Shown: positions 8,793-18,098 of the stretch, piece by piece
How positions within the stretch are numbered: the stretch's first letter is position 1
Layout of the letters: each line of letters starts with the position of its first letter
Assembly (NCBI GenBank): GCA_036279355.1
Contig: DASUJH010000051.1
Coordinates: forward strand, 62,001-126,000
Source of the DNA: Gemmatimonadales bacterium
Lineage (GTDB): Bacteria; Gemmatimonadota; Gemmatimonadetes; Gemmatimonadales; GWC2-71-9
Direction of reading: 5' to 3'
DNA length: 64,000 bases
Translations under genes and position numbers: made by a program
Notes under the pieces: generated by a model
Database searches by the model: none
What the model was told of the DNA's origin: nothing
Seen by the model: the letters and a program-made list of their open reading frames with translations, nothing else

Positions 8793-9677
8793 ATGAGCAT
8801 CGATCCCGAAATTCTGAAGCAGGTGAAGGCGATCGAGCTGCGCACGCGCGGGCTCGTGGGGTCGCTCTTTGCCGGCGAATACCGCTCGGTTTTTCGCGGG
8901 CAGGGGATGGAGTTCGCCGAGGTGCGTACCTACGAGCCCGGCGATGACTTCCGGACCATCGACTGGAACGTCTCGGCCCGCCTCGGGACGCCCTACGTCA
9001 AGACCTTTACCGAAGAGCGCGAGCTCACCGTGCTGCTCGTGGTCGACGAGTCCGGCTCCACGCGCTTCGGTGAGCCGGTGACCAAGGCGGGGCTCGCCGT
9101 CGAGGTGGGCGCGGTGCTTGCGCTCGCCGCGGCGGAGGAGAACGACCGCGTGGGTGCGCTCTTCTTCACCGACGCGGTGGAGCACGTAGTGCCGCCGCGA
9201 AAAGGGCGCCGGCATGCGCTCCGGGTCATTCGCGATCTCGTCGCGTTCGAGCCGCGGGGGCGCGCCACCGATCTCGCGGCGGGCCTCACCTACGCGGGCC
9301 GGCTGCTGCGGCACCGGAGCACGGTCGTCGTCCTCTCGGATTTTCTCGCCGAAGGCTGGGAGCGTCCGCTGCGCCGGCTCACGGGGCGGCACGACGTGGT
9401 GGCGATCACGGTCGACGATGCGCGGGAAGAGCGGCTGCCCGAATCGGGCTGGATCGAGCTGGCCGATGCGGAATCCGGGCGCCGCGTACTGGTGGACACC
9501 GGCAACCGCGCGGTGCGGGAGCGGATTGCGCGGCTGGCGGAGCGCCGGCGCGAGGCGCGGCACCACGCGCTCACGGCCGCGGGCGCCGATCATCTCGAGC
9601 TCGCCACCGGCCGCGACTACAAGATTCCGCTCCGGCGCCACTTTGCCGTGCGCGCCCGGCGCGCGGGAACGCGATGA
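8793..9677 (+). CDS. DUF58 domain protein
   Basis: 294 aa, no membrane helix. EYRSVFRGQGMEFAEVRTYEPGDDFRTIDWNVSAR is the conserved DUF58 block, and the C-terminal half is a VWA-like fold with DESGS in the place of a metal-binding site. DUF58 proteins accompany MoxR ATPases; the biochemical role is not established. The start is ATG 8793. The next gene starts on an ATGA overlap at 9674. Confidence 0.9.
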   Translation: MSIDPEILKQVKAIELRTRGLVGSLFAGEYRSVFRGQGMEFAEVRTYEPGDDFRTIDWNVSARLGTPYVKTFTEERELTVLLVVDESGSTRFGEPVTKAGLAVEVGAVLALAAAEENDRVGALFFTDAVEHVVPPRKGRRHALRVIRDLVAFEPRGRATDLAAGLTYAGRLLRHRSTVVVLSDFLAEGWERPLRRLTGRHDVVAITVDDAREERLPESGWIELADAESGRRVLVDTGNRAVRERIARLAERRREARHHALTAAGADHLELATGRDYKIPLRRHFAVRARRAGTR

Positions 9678-10462
9678 TCGCGCTGGGCCTGCTGCTGCAG
9701 CTCGCCACGGTGGGCGACACGTTCTGGGTCCAGCGCACGGTAGCCGTGCCGCCGGGGCGCGAGGTGCGCGCCGCCGACTGGAAGCCGGCCGACCCGCTGG
9801 AAGTGCTCGGCTCACCGCGCGTGACACTGCGGGGCGACTCGGCGGTGGTCGCGTATCCGGTCACCGTGTGGATGCCCGGCGAGCACACGGTGCCCGTCCC
9901 CGGCCCGGTGCTGCTCTCTGCGGATGGGCGCGTCGATTCGCTGCCGCCTGATTCGGTGACGCTCGTCGTCGCGAGCGTGCTGCCAGCGCGGTCTGTTTCG
10001 GCGCTCCGGCCGCAGCCGCGCGTTCCGATCGTGCCGACGCGGGAGAGGCGCGTGCTGCCAATCCTCATTCTGCTGGGAGGCGCGGCACTCGCGCTGGTAC
10101 CGGTGCACCTGCTCTGGCGCCGCCGCGGCCGCAGCGTGCCGGTGCCCGATGCCGGTGCCATGCCGGCGCCGGTGTTGCCGCTCGCGCGGTGGGCCCGGGC
10201 CGGCGAGACACGCGTGACGGCGGACGCGGCCGCCGCACGGCTTCGTGCCGTGCTGGCGGCACGGGTGCCTGAGGCCGATGCGGGCATGGAGACCGAATGG
10301 TGTCTTGCGCTCCTGGCCACCCGCCGGCCCGACTGGCCTCTCGCGGAATTGGGCGCGCTGCTCCGCGCGCTCAACGCAGCGCGCTTCGCGCCGGGTGACG
10401 ACGCCGACGCGGCCGGGCTGTTGCGGCGCGCCGATGCGCTGGAAGCGTCCCTGGCCGCATGA
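9674..10462 (+). CDS. Membrane protein of the MoxR-Bat cluster, unknown function
   Basis: 262 aa. A short N-terminal hydrophobic stretch is followed by about 110 residues of beta-type extracytoplasmic sequence. A single transmembrane helix spans about 128-148, then RRRGRS and a helical cytoplasmic tail. Position and topology match the small DUF4381-like or BatD-like membrane proteins often found between DUF58 and BatA, but I see no firm family motif. It overlaps both neighbours by 4 nt (ATGA). Confidence 0.75.
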   Translation: MIALGLLLQLATVGDTFWVQRTVAVPPGREVRAADWKPADPLEVLGSPRVTLRGDSAVVAYPVTVWMPGEHTVPVPGPVLLSADGRVDSLPPDSVTLVVASVLPARSVSALRPQPRVPIVPTRERRVLPILILLGGAALALVPVHLLWRRRGRSVPVPDAGAMPAPVLPLARWARAGETRVTADAAAARLRAVLAARVPEADAGMETEWCLALLATRRPDWPLAELGALLRALNAARFAPGDDADAAGLLRRADALEASLAA

Positions 10463-11436
10463 CGTTCTCCCGCCCCTGGCTGTTGCTCCTGCTGCTCGCG
10501 CTGCCGCTCTGGTGGTGGCGCCGCCGTCGCGGCACGTCTCCCGCCGCCCCGTACAGCGATGTGAGCCTCGCGGCGCGCATCGCGCGGCCGGCGTGGTGGG
10601 TGCGCCTCCCGGTCTGGCTCCGCGGGCTCGCATTGGCCGCCTGGATCGTGGCGGCGGCGGGTCCGCGGATCGGCGGTGACCGGGTGGAGCTCAAGAAGGA
10701 AGGCATCGCGATCGTCATCGCGATCGACATCTCGAGCAGCATGCTGGCGGAGGACTTCGCGCCGTCCAACCGGCTGGAGGTGGCCAAGCGGCAGGCGGTC
10801 GCGTTCATCCGCGGGCGCGACGCGGACCGGATTGGCCTCGTCGCCTTTGCCGGCGAGGCGCTGACGCAGGTGCCGGTGACGCTCGACTATCCGGTGGTAG
10901 AGCAGGCGGTGAGCGACATCCGGATCGGCACGCTGGAAGATGGGACGGCGATCGGCAGCGGCCTTGCCGTCGCCGTGAATCGCCTGCGCCGCGCGCCCGA
11001 CAAATCGAAAGTGATTCTGCTCCTCACCGATGGGGAGAACAACAAGGGCCTGATCGATCCGCGTACTGCGGCGGCCACGGCGGCGGCGTACGGAATCAAG
11101 GTCTACACCATCGGCGTCGGCACCGAGGGCGAGGCCCCGATTCCGACGGGCCGCGCGCTGGGCGGCGGCTTTCGCTACGAGGTCCTGCCGGTCAAGATTG
11201 ACGAGGACCTGCTGCGCGAGATCGCCGACAAGACCGGCGGCCGCTACTTCCGAGCAAAGGACAGCGAGGCACTCACCCGCATCTTCCAGCAGATCGATCG
11301 GCTGGAGCGCACGCCTACAGTGATGACGCGTTACACCCGGTTCGACGAGTCCACCCGCGGCCTCGTGCTGCTCGGACTGTTCGCGCTGGGTCTGGAGCTC
11401 CTGCTCGACGCCACGCTGGTGGTACGGGTCCCGTGA
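10459..11436 (+). CDS. batA: VWA domain membrane protein (BatA type)
   Basis: 325 aa. An N-terminal helix (LLLLLLALPLWWW) is followed by a second helix near 50-70, a VWA domain with the metal site DISSSMLAEDF, and a C-terminal helix (GLVLLGLFALGLELLL). Such Bat proteins interact with MoxR ATPases. BatA-E is linked to aerotolerance in Bacteroides and to stress survival elsewhere. It is translationally coupled on both sides (ATGA before, GTGA after). Confidence 0.88.
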   Translation: MTFSRPWLLLLLLALPLWWWRRRRGTSPAAPYSDVSLAARIARPAWWVRLPVWLRGLALAAWIVAAAGPRIGGDRVELKKEGIAIVIAIDISSSMLAEDFAPSNRLEVAKRQAVAFIRGRDADRIGLVAFAGEALTQVPVTLDYPVVEQAVSDIRIGTLEDGTAIGSGLAVAVNRLRRAPDKSKVILLLTDGENNKGLIDPRTAAATAAAYGIKVYTIGVGTEGEAPIPTGRALGGGFRYEVLPVKIDEDLLREIADKTGGRYFRAKDSEALTRIFQQIDRLERTPTVMTRYTRFDESTRGLVLLGLFALGLELLLDATLVVRVP

Positions 11437-13058
11437 TCTTCGAGGCGCCGCTCCTGCTCGCACTGGCACCGGTGCTGGCGCTTGCCGTCGGCGCGCTTGC
11501 CTGGTTCGCGCGGCGCCGGCGCGTCATGCTCGCCGAGGCGTGGTCGCGCGCTCTCGGCCGAATGGCGCGGGGACGGGCACGGCGGGCGCCGCTCGTCTTC
11601 GGGCTTGCGGCACTCCTCGCGGGCGTGGCGCTCGCGGGGCCCCGCGGCGGGCGCGCCCGGGTGACGAGCGAGAGCGAGGCGCTCAACATGGTGCTCGCGG
11701 TCGATATCAGCCGATCGATGCTCGCCGAAGACGTGAGCCCGAACCGCCTGCAGCGCGCCGTGCGGGAGTGCCGCCGGCTGGTGCAGGACCAGGAGGGCGA
11801 CCGGCTTGGCCTCCTGGCGTTCGCGGGCCGGAGCTACATCCTCACGCCGCTCACGATCGATGGCGGCGCGGTGCGCATGTACCTCGACGGCCTCGACCCC
11901 GATCTCGCGAGTGAAGGCGGGACCGATCTCTCGGCGGTGCTCCGGCAAGGCAGCGAGTTGCTCGCGGCAGGTGGCGATGGCGCGGACAAGCTGCTGGTCG
12001 TCTTTACCGACGGCGAGGGGCACGACACACTGCCCGATGCGATCGCCGAAGCCGCGGCGCTCAAGGCGCACGGCATCAAGCTCGTGCTGGTGGCCGAAGG
12101 GGGTGCCGCGCCCGTGCGGATTCCGATCCGCGATTCGCTGGGCCACCTGCTCGAGTACAAGCTCGACGCCGATGGCCGCCCGGTCGAAACCGCGCGCCGC
12201 GACGACGTGCTCCGCGCCATCGCCGACGCGGCCGACGGTACGCTGGTGCCGGCCAACCTTCCGGACCAGGCCGGCGCCGTCGCGAGCCTCGCCGCCGCGC
12301 TCAAGCGCACCCCGACCACCGAAACGCGCATCGCCGACCTGCTGCCGCGTGCGTGGATTCCGGTCCTGCTCGCCGCGTTCACACTCCTCGTCTTTACACT
12401 CGCGCGCCCCGGCCCCGCGCTCGCCGCGATTGGCGGCCTTGCGCTGCTCGCCGCGCCGTCGCAGGCGCAGCGGCCGGCACCCGGCGAGCGTGCGCTCGCC
12501 GCGGGCAATCCGGTGCGCGCGGCCGAGGAGTACCTGAAGCAGGCCAGCGGCGGCGCCGCGCGCGACACGGCGTTCTACAATGCCGGCACCGCCGCGATGG
12601 CGGCCGGTCGCTACGACGTGGCCCGCGGCGCCTTGGCCGAAGCGGCCAAGTCGCCCGACCCGGCACTCAGGTATCGCGCGCTCTACAACCTTGGCACCGC
12701 GGCGCTGGTGCAGGCGGCGGCTGACTCCGCACGGCGCTCGACGCTGCTCGACGAGGCCGCGGCGAACCTCGAGGATGCGCTCCTGCTCGAGCCCGCATCG
12801 GCCCGCGCTAAGTGGAACCTCGAGCTGGCGCTTCGGCGGAAGCCACCACCGCCGCCTTCGGCTGGCGGAGGCGCGAGTCCGCCGTCCAAGGGCGGAGGGA
12901 GCAGCGCAGCCCCGCCGCCGCCGCGCCCCTCGGGCCAGGGCTTGAGTCGGGCGGAAGCCGAGCAGATTCTCAACTCCATGGAGCGACAGGAGCAGGCGAC
13001 CCGCGCCGAACAGCAGCGGCGATTCCAGGGGAGCGCCGGAGGCGTGAAGGATTGGTGA
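11433..13058 (+). CDS. batB: BatB-type VWA protein fused to TPR (BatC-like) region
   Basis: 541 aa. It has two N-terminal helices, a VWA domain with DISRSMLAEDVSPNRL, a third hydrophobic segment near 305-335, then TPR-like repeats (TAFYNAGTAAMAAGRYDVARGAL, LRYRALYNLGTAAL) and a Pro/Gly-rich tail. In other genomes BatB (VWA) and BatC (TPR) are often separate; here they form one chain. GTG 11433 overlaps the batA stop as GTGA. Confidence 0.86.
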   Translation: MIFEAPLLLALAPVLALAVGALAWFARRRRVMLAEAWSRALGRMARGRARRAPLVFGLAALLAGVALAGPRGGRARVTSESEALNMVLAVDISRSMLAEDVSPNRLQRAVRECRRLVQDQEGDRLGLLAFAGRSYILTPLTIDGGAVRMYLDGLDPDLASEGGTDLSAVLRQGSELLAAGGDGADKLLVVFTDGEGHDTLPDAIAEAAALKAHGIKLVLVAEGGAAPVRIPIRDSLGHLLEYKLDADGRPVETARRDDVLRAIADAADGTLVPANLPDQAGAVASLAAALKRTPTTETRIADLLPRAWIPVLLAAFTLLVFTLARPGPALAAIGGLALLAAPSQAQRPAPGERALAAGNPVRAAEEYLKQASGGAARDTAFYNAGTAAMAAGRYDVARGALAEAAKSPDPALRYRALYNLGTAALVQAAADSARRSTLLDEAAANLEDALLLEPASARAKWNLELALRRKPPPPPSAGGGASPPSKGGGSSAAPPPPRPSGQGLSRAEAEQILNSMERQEQATRAEQQRRFQGSAGGVKDW

Positions 13059-15454
13059 CATGGCTGCTCGTGCTGCTCGCGGCGGCGCATCCCGGCCCTC
13101 AGCGTCAGGCGCCGGGCCCGGCCGTCGCCGCGGATGTGGATCGGAACCACGTCGCGGTGGGGGACGAGATCGTCTTTACGGTCCGCGCCACCAGCAGCGC
13201 AGTCGCGCCAATGCAGGTCTCCGTACCCACGATATCCGGCTTCGAGCTGCTGAGCCGGAGCGAGCGGACCGAGGTCTCGCAGGACGCGGGCGCGGCCACC
13301 GGCACGGCGCGCACGCTCACGCTCGAGCTCCGGCTCCGGGCCATCAAGGCGGGTCACTGGCGTCTGGGCCCCGCGCGGGCCATTCAGGGCAGCGCGTCGA
13401 CGGCCGCGGCCCCCGTCGCCGTGCGGGTCGACGACGAGCCCGGCGCGCAGGCGGTGGCGACGAACCCGATGCTTCGGCGCCTGCTTGCGCGGGCACCGCC
13501 GCCGGCCAAGGCAGGCGAGCCCGCCGTAAGCCTCGTGATCTCGAGCGCGAGCGCCGAGATCGGGGAGCAGGTGGACGTGCTCACGGCGGCATGGTTTCCC
13601 CGCGATCTTCGGGTGCGGCTCCGCCGCCCGCCCACGCTGCAGCCGCCCGTCGTGGAAGGCGTATGGAGCTACCCGCAACCGGTGCCCTCCGGCATCGCCG
13701 CGAGCCGCATGGTCGGCGGTACGCTGTACGATCTGTTCGTGGCGCACCAGGTGCTCTTTCCGCTCGTCGCCGGACGCATCACGATCGGGCCCGCGGTGCT
13801 CAAGTACGGCGTGCCGCTCGCGCTCCAGTTCTTCAGCCAGGAAGAGCGCTTCACCCTCACGAGCCTCCCCGAGACACTCGCCGTCACTCCGACGCCGCTC
13901 GCCGGGCGTCCCGTGGGCTATGCGGGCGCGGTCGGGCAGGGGCTTCGCGTCGACCGCACCGCCAACCCGCCGGCGGCGCGCGCCGGCGAGCCGGTGAGCG
14001 TGGCGTTCGAGATCAGCGGCGAGGGCAATCCGGCGCTCTGGCCCGCGCCGGACCTCAGTTGGCCGCACGGCGTGCGCGCCTACCCGGACGGCGTGGACGA
14101 GCACGTGTCGGTTACCGACGGGCACCTTGGCGGCTCCAAGATCTTTCGCTTCACCGTCGTGCCCGACTCCGCCGGTCCACTCCGGCTCCCCGGCGCGACC
14201 TATCCCTTCTTCGATGTCGCCGCCGGTGCGTATCACTCGGCAGCGATGGCGCCTGCCGTGCTCGCGGTGGCGCGCGGAAGCGACGCCCGCATCGCTCGGC
14301 CGCTCCCGCCGCCGCTGCTTGCGGACGAGGGGCCGCCGCTCGCCTGGCGCATCGTGCGCGCGATGCCCGCGTGGCTCGTCGCCATCCTGCTCCTGCTGCC
14401 GCCGCTCGCGTGGTGCACACGCCGGCTCCGGCACGCGCGGCGGCGGCCGGCTGCGGACCGATCCCCCGCCACAGGCTCGCCCGACGCCGAGGCTCGTCTC
14501 GAGCGGCTGCTCCGCGTGCTCGTTCCCACGCCCGAAGCGCTGGACGGGGCGAATCTCGTCGCGGCGCTGCGCACGGCGGGCATCGCGCCCGAGGACGCGG
14601 CCCGGCTGGTCGAGTTGCGTGAGCGATTGCGTGCACTGCGCTACGGACCCGCAGGCGGACCCGTGCCGGCGCAGCTCTCCGCCGAGGCGCGGGCGATCGT
14701 GGACCGCCTCGCGCCGGCGGCCGAAGACTGGCGCGGAGCGCGCGGCGGCCATCGGGCAGTGGCGCTCACGATGTGCGCGCTGATTGTCGTCGCAAGCTTC
14801 GGGGCGAGCGTCGGCCTTGCGCGGACCCTCGAGCCTTCGCCCGAGCAGCTCTACGCCCAGGGTGAGCTCCGCCCCGCGGCCGACGCCTTTGCAGAGCGCA
14901 CCGCGGAGCGGCCCGACAGTCCCGCCAACTGGTACGACCTCGGCGCCGCATACTACCGGCTTGGGCTGGACGGCCGCGCAGCGGCGGCGTGGCGCCAGGC
15001 GAGCCGCCTCGCTCCACGCGAGCGCACCGTGCGCAGCGCGCTCGAGCTGGTCCCGCCGCCCGACGAAGGTTCAGCCTCGCGACTTTGGTTGCCGCCGGTC
15101 ACCTGGCAGGAGCTGGCGCTCGCGGCGCTCCCGCTCTGGATTCTGGGTTGGGCCGGTCTCACCTTCCGGCCCCGCCGCCGGGACTTCGCGCTCGCTGCGC
15201 TCCTCGTGGCCGCCTCGCTGGGCGCGGCGGGGCTACTCGTTCGGCGCCGGCAGGAGCGGCCGCTCGCCGTCGTGCTGACGCCGATTCCGCTCCAGCTCTC
15301 ACCGCACGAGCGCGCGCCCACGCTGGCGTCGCTCGGCGCGGGGAGCGCGCTCCTCGTCATGCGCCGCGCACCCAACTGGGTCATGGTCACGGCACCGGAT
15401 GGCCGGCTCGGCTGGGTCGAGGAGGAATCGGTGTTCGTCCTGCGCGCGAGCTGA
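13055..15454 (+). CDS. batD: BatD-type oxygen-tolerance protein fused to BatE-like TPR/SH3 region
   Basis: About 799 aa. A signal-like N-terminus is followed by a beta-rich BatD region with repeated immunoglobulin-like segments (VDRNHVAVGDEIVFTV, VDRTANPPAARAGEPVSV). After a transmembrane helix near 440-460 come helical sequence, TPR units (NWYDLGAAYYRLGLDGRAAAAWRQAS), two more hydrophobic segments, and a C-terminal SH3-like domain (APNWVMVTAPDGRLGWVEEESVF). BatD and BatE are normally two genes. GTG 13055 overlaps the previous stop as GTGA. It closes the cluster, with mutL 3 nt later. Confidence 0.85.
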   Translation: MTWLLVLLAAAHPGPQRQAPGPAVAADVDRNHVAVGDEIVFTVRATSSAVAPMQVSVPTISGFELLSRSERTEVSQDAGAATGTARTLTLELRLRAIKAGHWRLGPARAIQGSASTAAAPVAVRVDDEPGAQAVATNPMLRRLLARAPPPAKAGEPAVSLVISSASAEIGEQVDVLTAAWFPRDLRVRLRRPPTLQPPVVEGVWSYPQPVPSGIAASRMVGGTLYDLFVAHQVLFPLVAGRITIGPAVLKYGVPLALQFFSQEERFTLTSLPETLAVTPTPLAGRPVGYAGAVGQGLRVDRTANPPAARAGEPVSVAFEISGEGNPALWPAPDLSWPHGVRAYPDGVDEHVSVTDGHLGGSKIFRFTVVPDSAGPLRLPGATYPFFDVAAGAYHSAAMAPAVLAVARGSDARIARPLPPPLLADEGPPLAWRIVRAMPAWLVAILLLLPPLAWCTRRLRHARRRPAADRSPATGSPDAEARLERLLRVLVPTPEALDGANLVAALRTAGIAPEDAARLVELRERLRALRYGPAGGPVPAQLSAEARAIVDRLAPAAEDWRGARGGHRAVALTMCALIVVASFGASVGLARTLEPSPEQLYAQGELRPAADAFAERTAERPDSPANWYDLGAAYYRLGLDGRAAAAWRQASRLAPRERTVRSALELVPPPDEGSASRLWLPPVTWQELALAALPLWILGWAGLTFRPRRRDFALAALLVAASLGAAGLLVRRRQERPLAVVLTPIPLQLSPHERAPTLASLGAGSALLVMRRAPNWVMVTAPDGRLGWVEEESVFVLRAS

Positions 15455-15457
15455 GCG

Positions 15458-17185
15458 ATGGCGCGCCGCGTTGCCATTCTGCCCGATGCCGTCGCGGACC
15501 AGATCGCCGCCGGTGAAGTGGTCGAGCGCCCTGCGTCCGTGGTGAAGGAGCTGGTCGAAAACGCCATCGACGCCGGCGCGCGCCACGTGCGGGTGCGGCT
15601 GGAGCAGGGCGGCAAGACGCTCATCGAGGTGAGCGACGACGGCTCGGGCATGGGGCGCGACGACGCGGTGCTGGCGCTCGACCGCCACGCCACGAGCAAG
15701 ATCAGGAGTGCGGCCGATCTCGTGGGCGTGAGCACGTTCGGCTTCCGCGGCGAGGCGCTGCCGGCGATCGCGTCGGTCTCGCGGCTCGCCCTCCTCACGT
15801 CGGAGGGCGATGGCGAGGGCTCGGAGCTGGCCGTCACGGGCGGCCGGCTCGACCGCGTGGCACCGGCGGCGCGCCAGCGCGGCACGACGGTTTCGGTGCG
15901 CGGCCTTTTCTTCAATACGCCGGCGCGCCGCAAATTCCTCCGCTCGACCGCCAGCGAAACGCGCGCCGCCTACGAGGCGCTCGCGACGCTGGCACTCACC
16001 CATCCCGAAGTCGGCATCGAGCTCGAGGTGGACGCGGCCAGTCGCCTCCGGCTCGCGCCGGACGAGACGCTGGTGGAGCGTCTCACGGGCGTCTGGGGCC
16101 GCGAGCTGACGGGCACGCTCGTGCCGGTGCATTACGCGGCCGGCGCCTTCCAGGTGCACGGATTCGTGCAACGCCCGGCGGACGCCGCACCCACGGGCCG
16201 GCGCACGCAGCTTTTCGTCAACGGCCGGCCATTCAAGGATCCCTTTCTCGTGCGCGCGGCGGAGGCCGGCTATCGCGCAGCCATCCATCCGGGCGACCGG
16301 CCGTCACTGCTGCTCGCGATGACGGTGACGCCGTCGGATGTGGACGTAAACGTCCACCCCGCCAAGCTCGAGGTGCGCTTTCGCGACCGGATCGGCGCCG
16401 AGCGCGTGGCGGAGGAGGCCGTACGCCACGCGTTGGGCGCGCTCGCGGCGGCGGCGCCGATCGGGAGCTGGCGGCCGCTTCCCGCCGGAGCGGCCGCTGA
16501 CGCAGGTGCCGCGGCGGCAACGTTCGGGAGCGACTCGCCGGAGCCCGCGCCGGCAACCCTCGAGCTTCCGGCTGCTGCGCCACTCACGGCCGCCGGCCAC
16601 GAGCACGTCGCCGGGTTCGCCGCGCCGCTCACCCAGATCTTCGCGACCTACATCCTCTACGAGGCGCCCGAGGGCATCGTAATCGTGGACCAGCACTCGG
16701 CCCACGAGCGGGTCCTCTACGAGGCGGTGCTGGCGCAGCTCACCCGCGGCGGCGCCGCAGCGCAGCGCCTCCTGTTGCCGCTCACGCTCGAGCTCTCCGA
16801 CGAGGAGCTCGACGCGGTCGAGGCCCACGCCGAGGAGATCCGGGCCATCGGGTTCGAGGTGGACCCGTTCGGCGGCCGCGCGGTGGCCATCCACGCCGTC
16901 CCCTCACCTCACCCGCGGTTCGACGGCGGCGCCTGCTTTCGCGAGATGATCGCGGACTTGGCGCGCGGCCGTTTTGGAGGATGGGCCAACCGGCTCGAGC
17001 GGTTTGCCGCGACCTACGCCTGCCGAGCCGCCGTCAAGGCTGGCCAGGCGCTGAGCGATGGCGAGATGCGCGCGCTTCTCTTCCGGCTCTTCGAGACCGA
17101 CCTCCCGCCGCACGACGTACACGGCCGTGCGACGATCGTGCAACTGCCGCGCGACGAGCTGGAGCGCCGATTTGGCCGCCGCTAA
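15458..17185 (+). CDS. mutL: DNA mismatch repair protein MutL
   Basis: 575 aa. The GHKL ATPase motifs are intact: ELVENAIDAGA (32-42), DDGSGM, ATSKI and GFRGEALPAIASV. The C-terminal dimer domain has DQHSAHERVLYE from residue 411, close to the endonuclease motif DQHAx2Ex4E, and an ACR block at 521-523. Where endonuclease MutLs have CPHGRP it reads DVHGRA (553-558), so the Cys is missing. The protein links mismatch recognition to strand removal. miaA overlaps its end by 14 nt. Confidence 0.94.
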   Translation: MARRVAILPDAVADQIAAGEVVERPASVVKELVENAIDAGARHVRVRLEQGGKTLIEVSDDGSGMGRDDAVLALDRHATSKIRSAADLVGVSTFGFRGEALPAIASVSRLALLTSEGDGEGSELAVTGGRLDRVAPAARQRGTTVSVRGLFFNTPARRKFLRSTASETRAAYEALATLALTHPEVGIELEVDAASRLRLAPDETLVERLTGVWGRELTGTLVPVHYAAGAFQVHGFVQRPADAAPTGRRTQLFVNGRPFKDPFLVRAAEAGYRAAIHPGDRPSLLLAMTVTPSDVDVNVHPAKLEVRFRDRIGAERVAEEAVRHALGALAAAAPIGSWRPLPAGAAADAGAAAATFGSDSPEPAPATLELPAAAPLTAAGHEHVAGFAAPLTQIFATYILYEAPEGIVIVDQHSAHERVLYEAVLAQLTRGGAAAQRLLLPLTLELSDEELDAVEAHAEEIRAIGFEVDPFGGRAVAIHAVPSPHPRFDGGACFREMIADLARGRFGGWANRLERFAATYACRAAVKAGQALSDGEMRALLFRLFETDLPPHDVHGRATIVQLPRDELERRFGRR

Positions 17186-18098
17186 GGTCCCCGTCATCGT
17201 GGGACCGAGCGGAATCGGCAAGACCGCTGTTGCCCTGGCACTCGCAGCGCATTGGCCGCTCGAGATCGTCTCGGCCGATTCGCGTCAGGTCTATCGGCGG
17301 CTGGACATCGGCACCGCCAAGCCGACGCGCCGCGAGCGGCTTCGCACTCCGCACCATGGGCTCGATCTCATCGAGCCGGGTGAGCGCTACAGCGCCGGAC
17401 GCTTTGCCCGCGAGGCTGACGGCTGGATCGGCGACATCGCCGGCCGCGGCAAGCTGCCGGTCGTCGTGGGCGGCACGGGCCTGTACGTGCGCGCGCTCGC
17501 CGACGGGCTCTTTCTGGAGCCGCCGCTCGAGGCGGCGCGCCGCCGCGCCCTGGATGCGTGGCTCGCCCGGCTCGAGCCGCGCGAGCTCATCCGTTGGGTG
17601 TCTCGCCTCGACCCCGCCGTCCGAGGCGGCGGCCGCCAGCGGGCCGCACGCGCGCTCGAACTGGCGCTCCTCACCGGACGCGCGCTCGAATGGTGGCAGC
17701 AGGCGGCCCGGAGCAGCGGCAGCGTGGACGCATGGTACGTGGTGCTTTCGGCGCCCCGCGCGGTGCTGCACCAGCGGATCGCGCGGCGTGCGGACGAGAT
17801 GATTCGCCGGGGGTTGATCGAGGAGGTGGCCTCGGTCCTGGCCGAGGGACACCCGGCGCACGCCGCCGGGCTCGACGGGATCGGCATTCGGGAGGCGGTC
17901 GAGTACCTTCACGGCAAGCGACCGCGGGCGAGCGTGGCCGAGGCGATCGCCCTCGGCACCCGGCGCTACGCCAAGCGGCAGGAGACCTGGTTCCGCCACC
18001 AGCTCGGCGCGCCCGCGCTCACCCTCGACGCCAGCCGGGCGCCGGAGCGCCTGGCTGCCGAGATCGCCGTCGCGTGGGAGAGGAGATCGCATCCGTGA
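17172..18098 (+). CDS. miaA: tRNA dimethylallyltransferase
   Basis: 308 aa. Adds an isopentenyl group to A37 of tRNAs reading U-initial codons. The P-loop GPSGIGKT is at 11-18, followed by SADSRQVYRRLDIGTAKPT and VVGGTGLYVRAL, all MiaA signatures. The start is TTG 17172 inside the mutL end; no ATG or GTG gives a full P-loop with the right N-terminal length. The mutL-miaA order is common. bshA starts on a GTGA overlap. Confidence 0.92.
   Translation: MAAAKVPVIVGPSGIGKTAVALALAAHWPLEIVSADSRQVYRRLDIGTAKPTRRERLRTPHHGLDLIEPGERYSAGRFAREADGWIGDIAGRGKLPVVVGGTGLYVRALADGLFLEPPLEAARRRALDAWLARLEPRELIRWVSRLDPAVRGGGRQRAARALELALLTGRALEWWQQAARSSGSVDAWYVVLSAPRAVLHQRIARRADEMIRRGLIEEVASVLAEGHPAHAAGLDGIGIREAVEYLHGKRPRASVAEAIALGTRRYAKRQETWFRHQLGAPALTLDASRAPERLAAEIAVAWERRSHP

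Noticed and set aside
13060-14622. Plus-strand open frame of 520 codons with ATG start inside batD
   Set aside because: Frame-shifted shadow, almost entirely Arg/Ala/Gly/Pro; the batD frame has signal peptide, helices and TPRs.
12683-14752. Long minus-strand open frame (about 689 codons) opposite the Bat genes
   Set aside because: Arg/Ala/Gly-rich with no motifs; the plus-strand VWA and BatD proteins explain the region.
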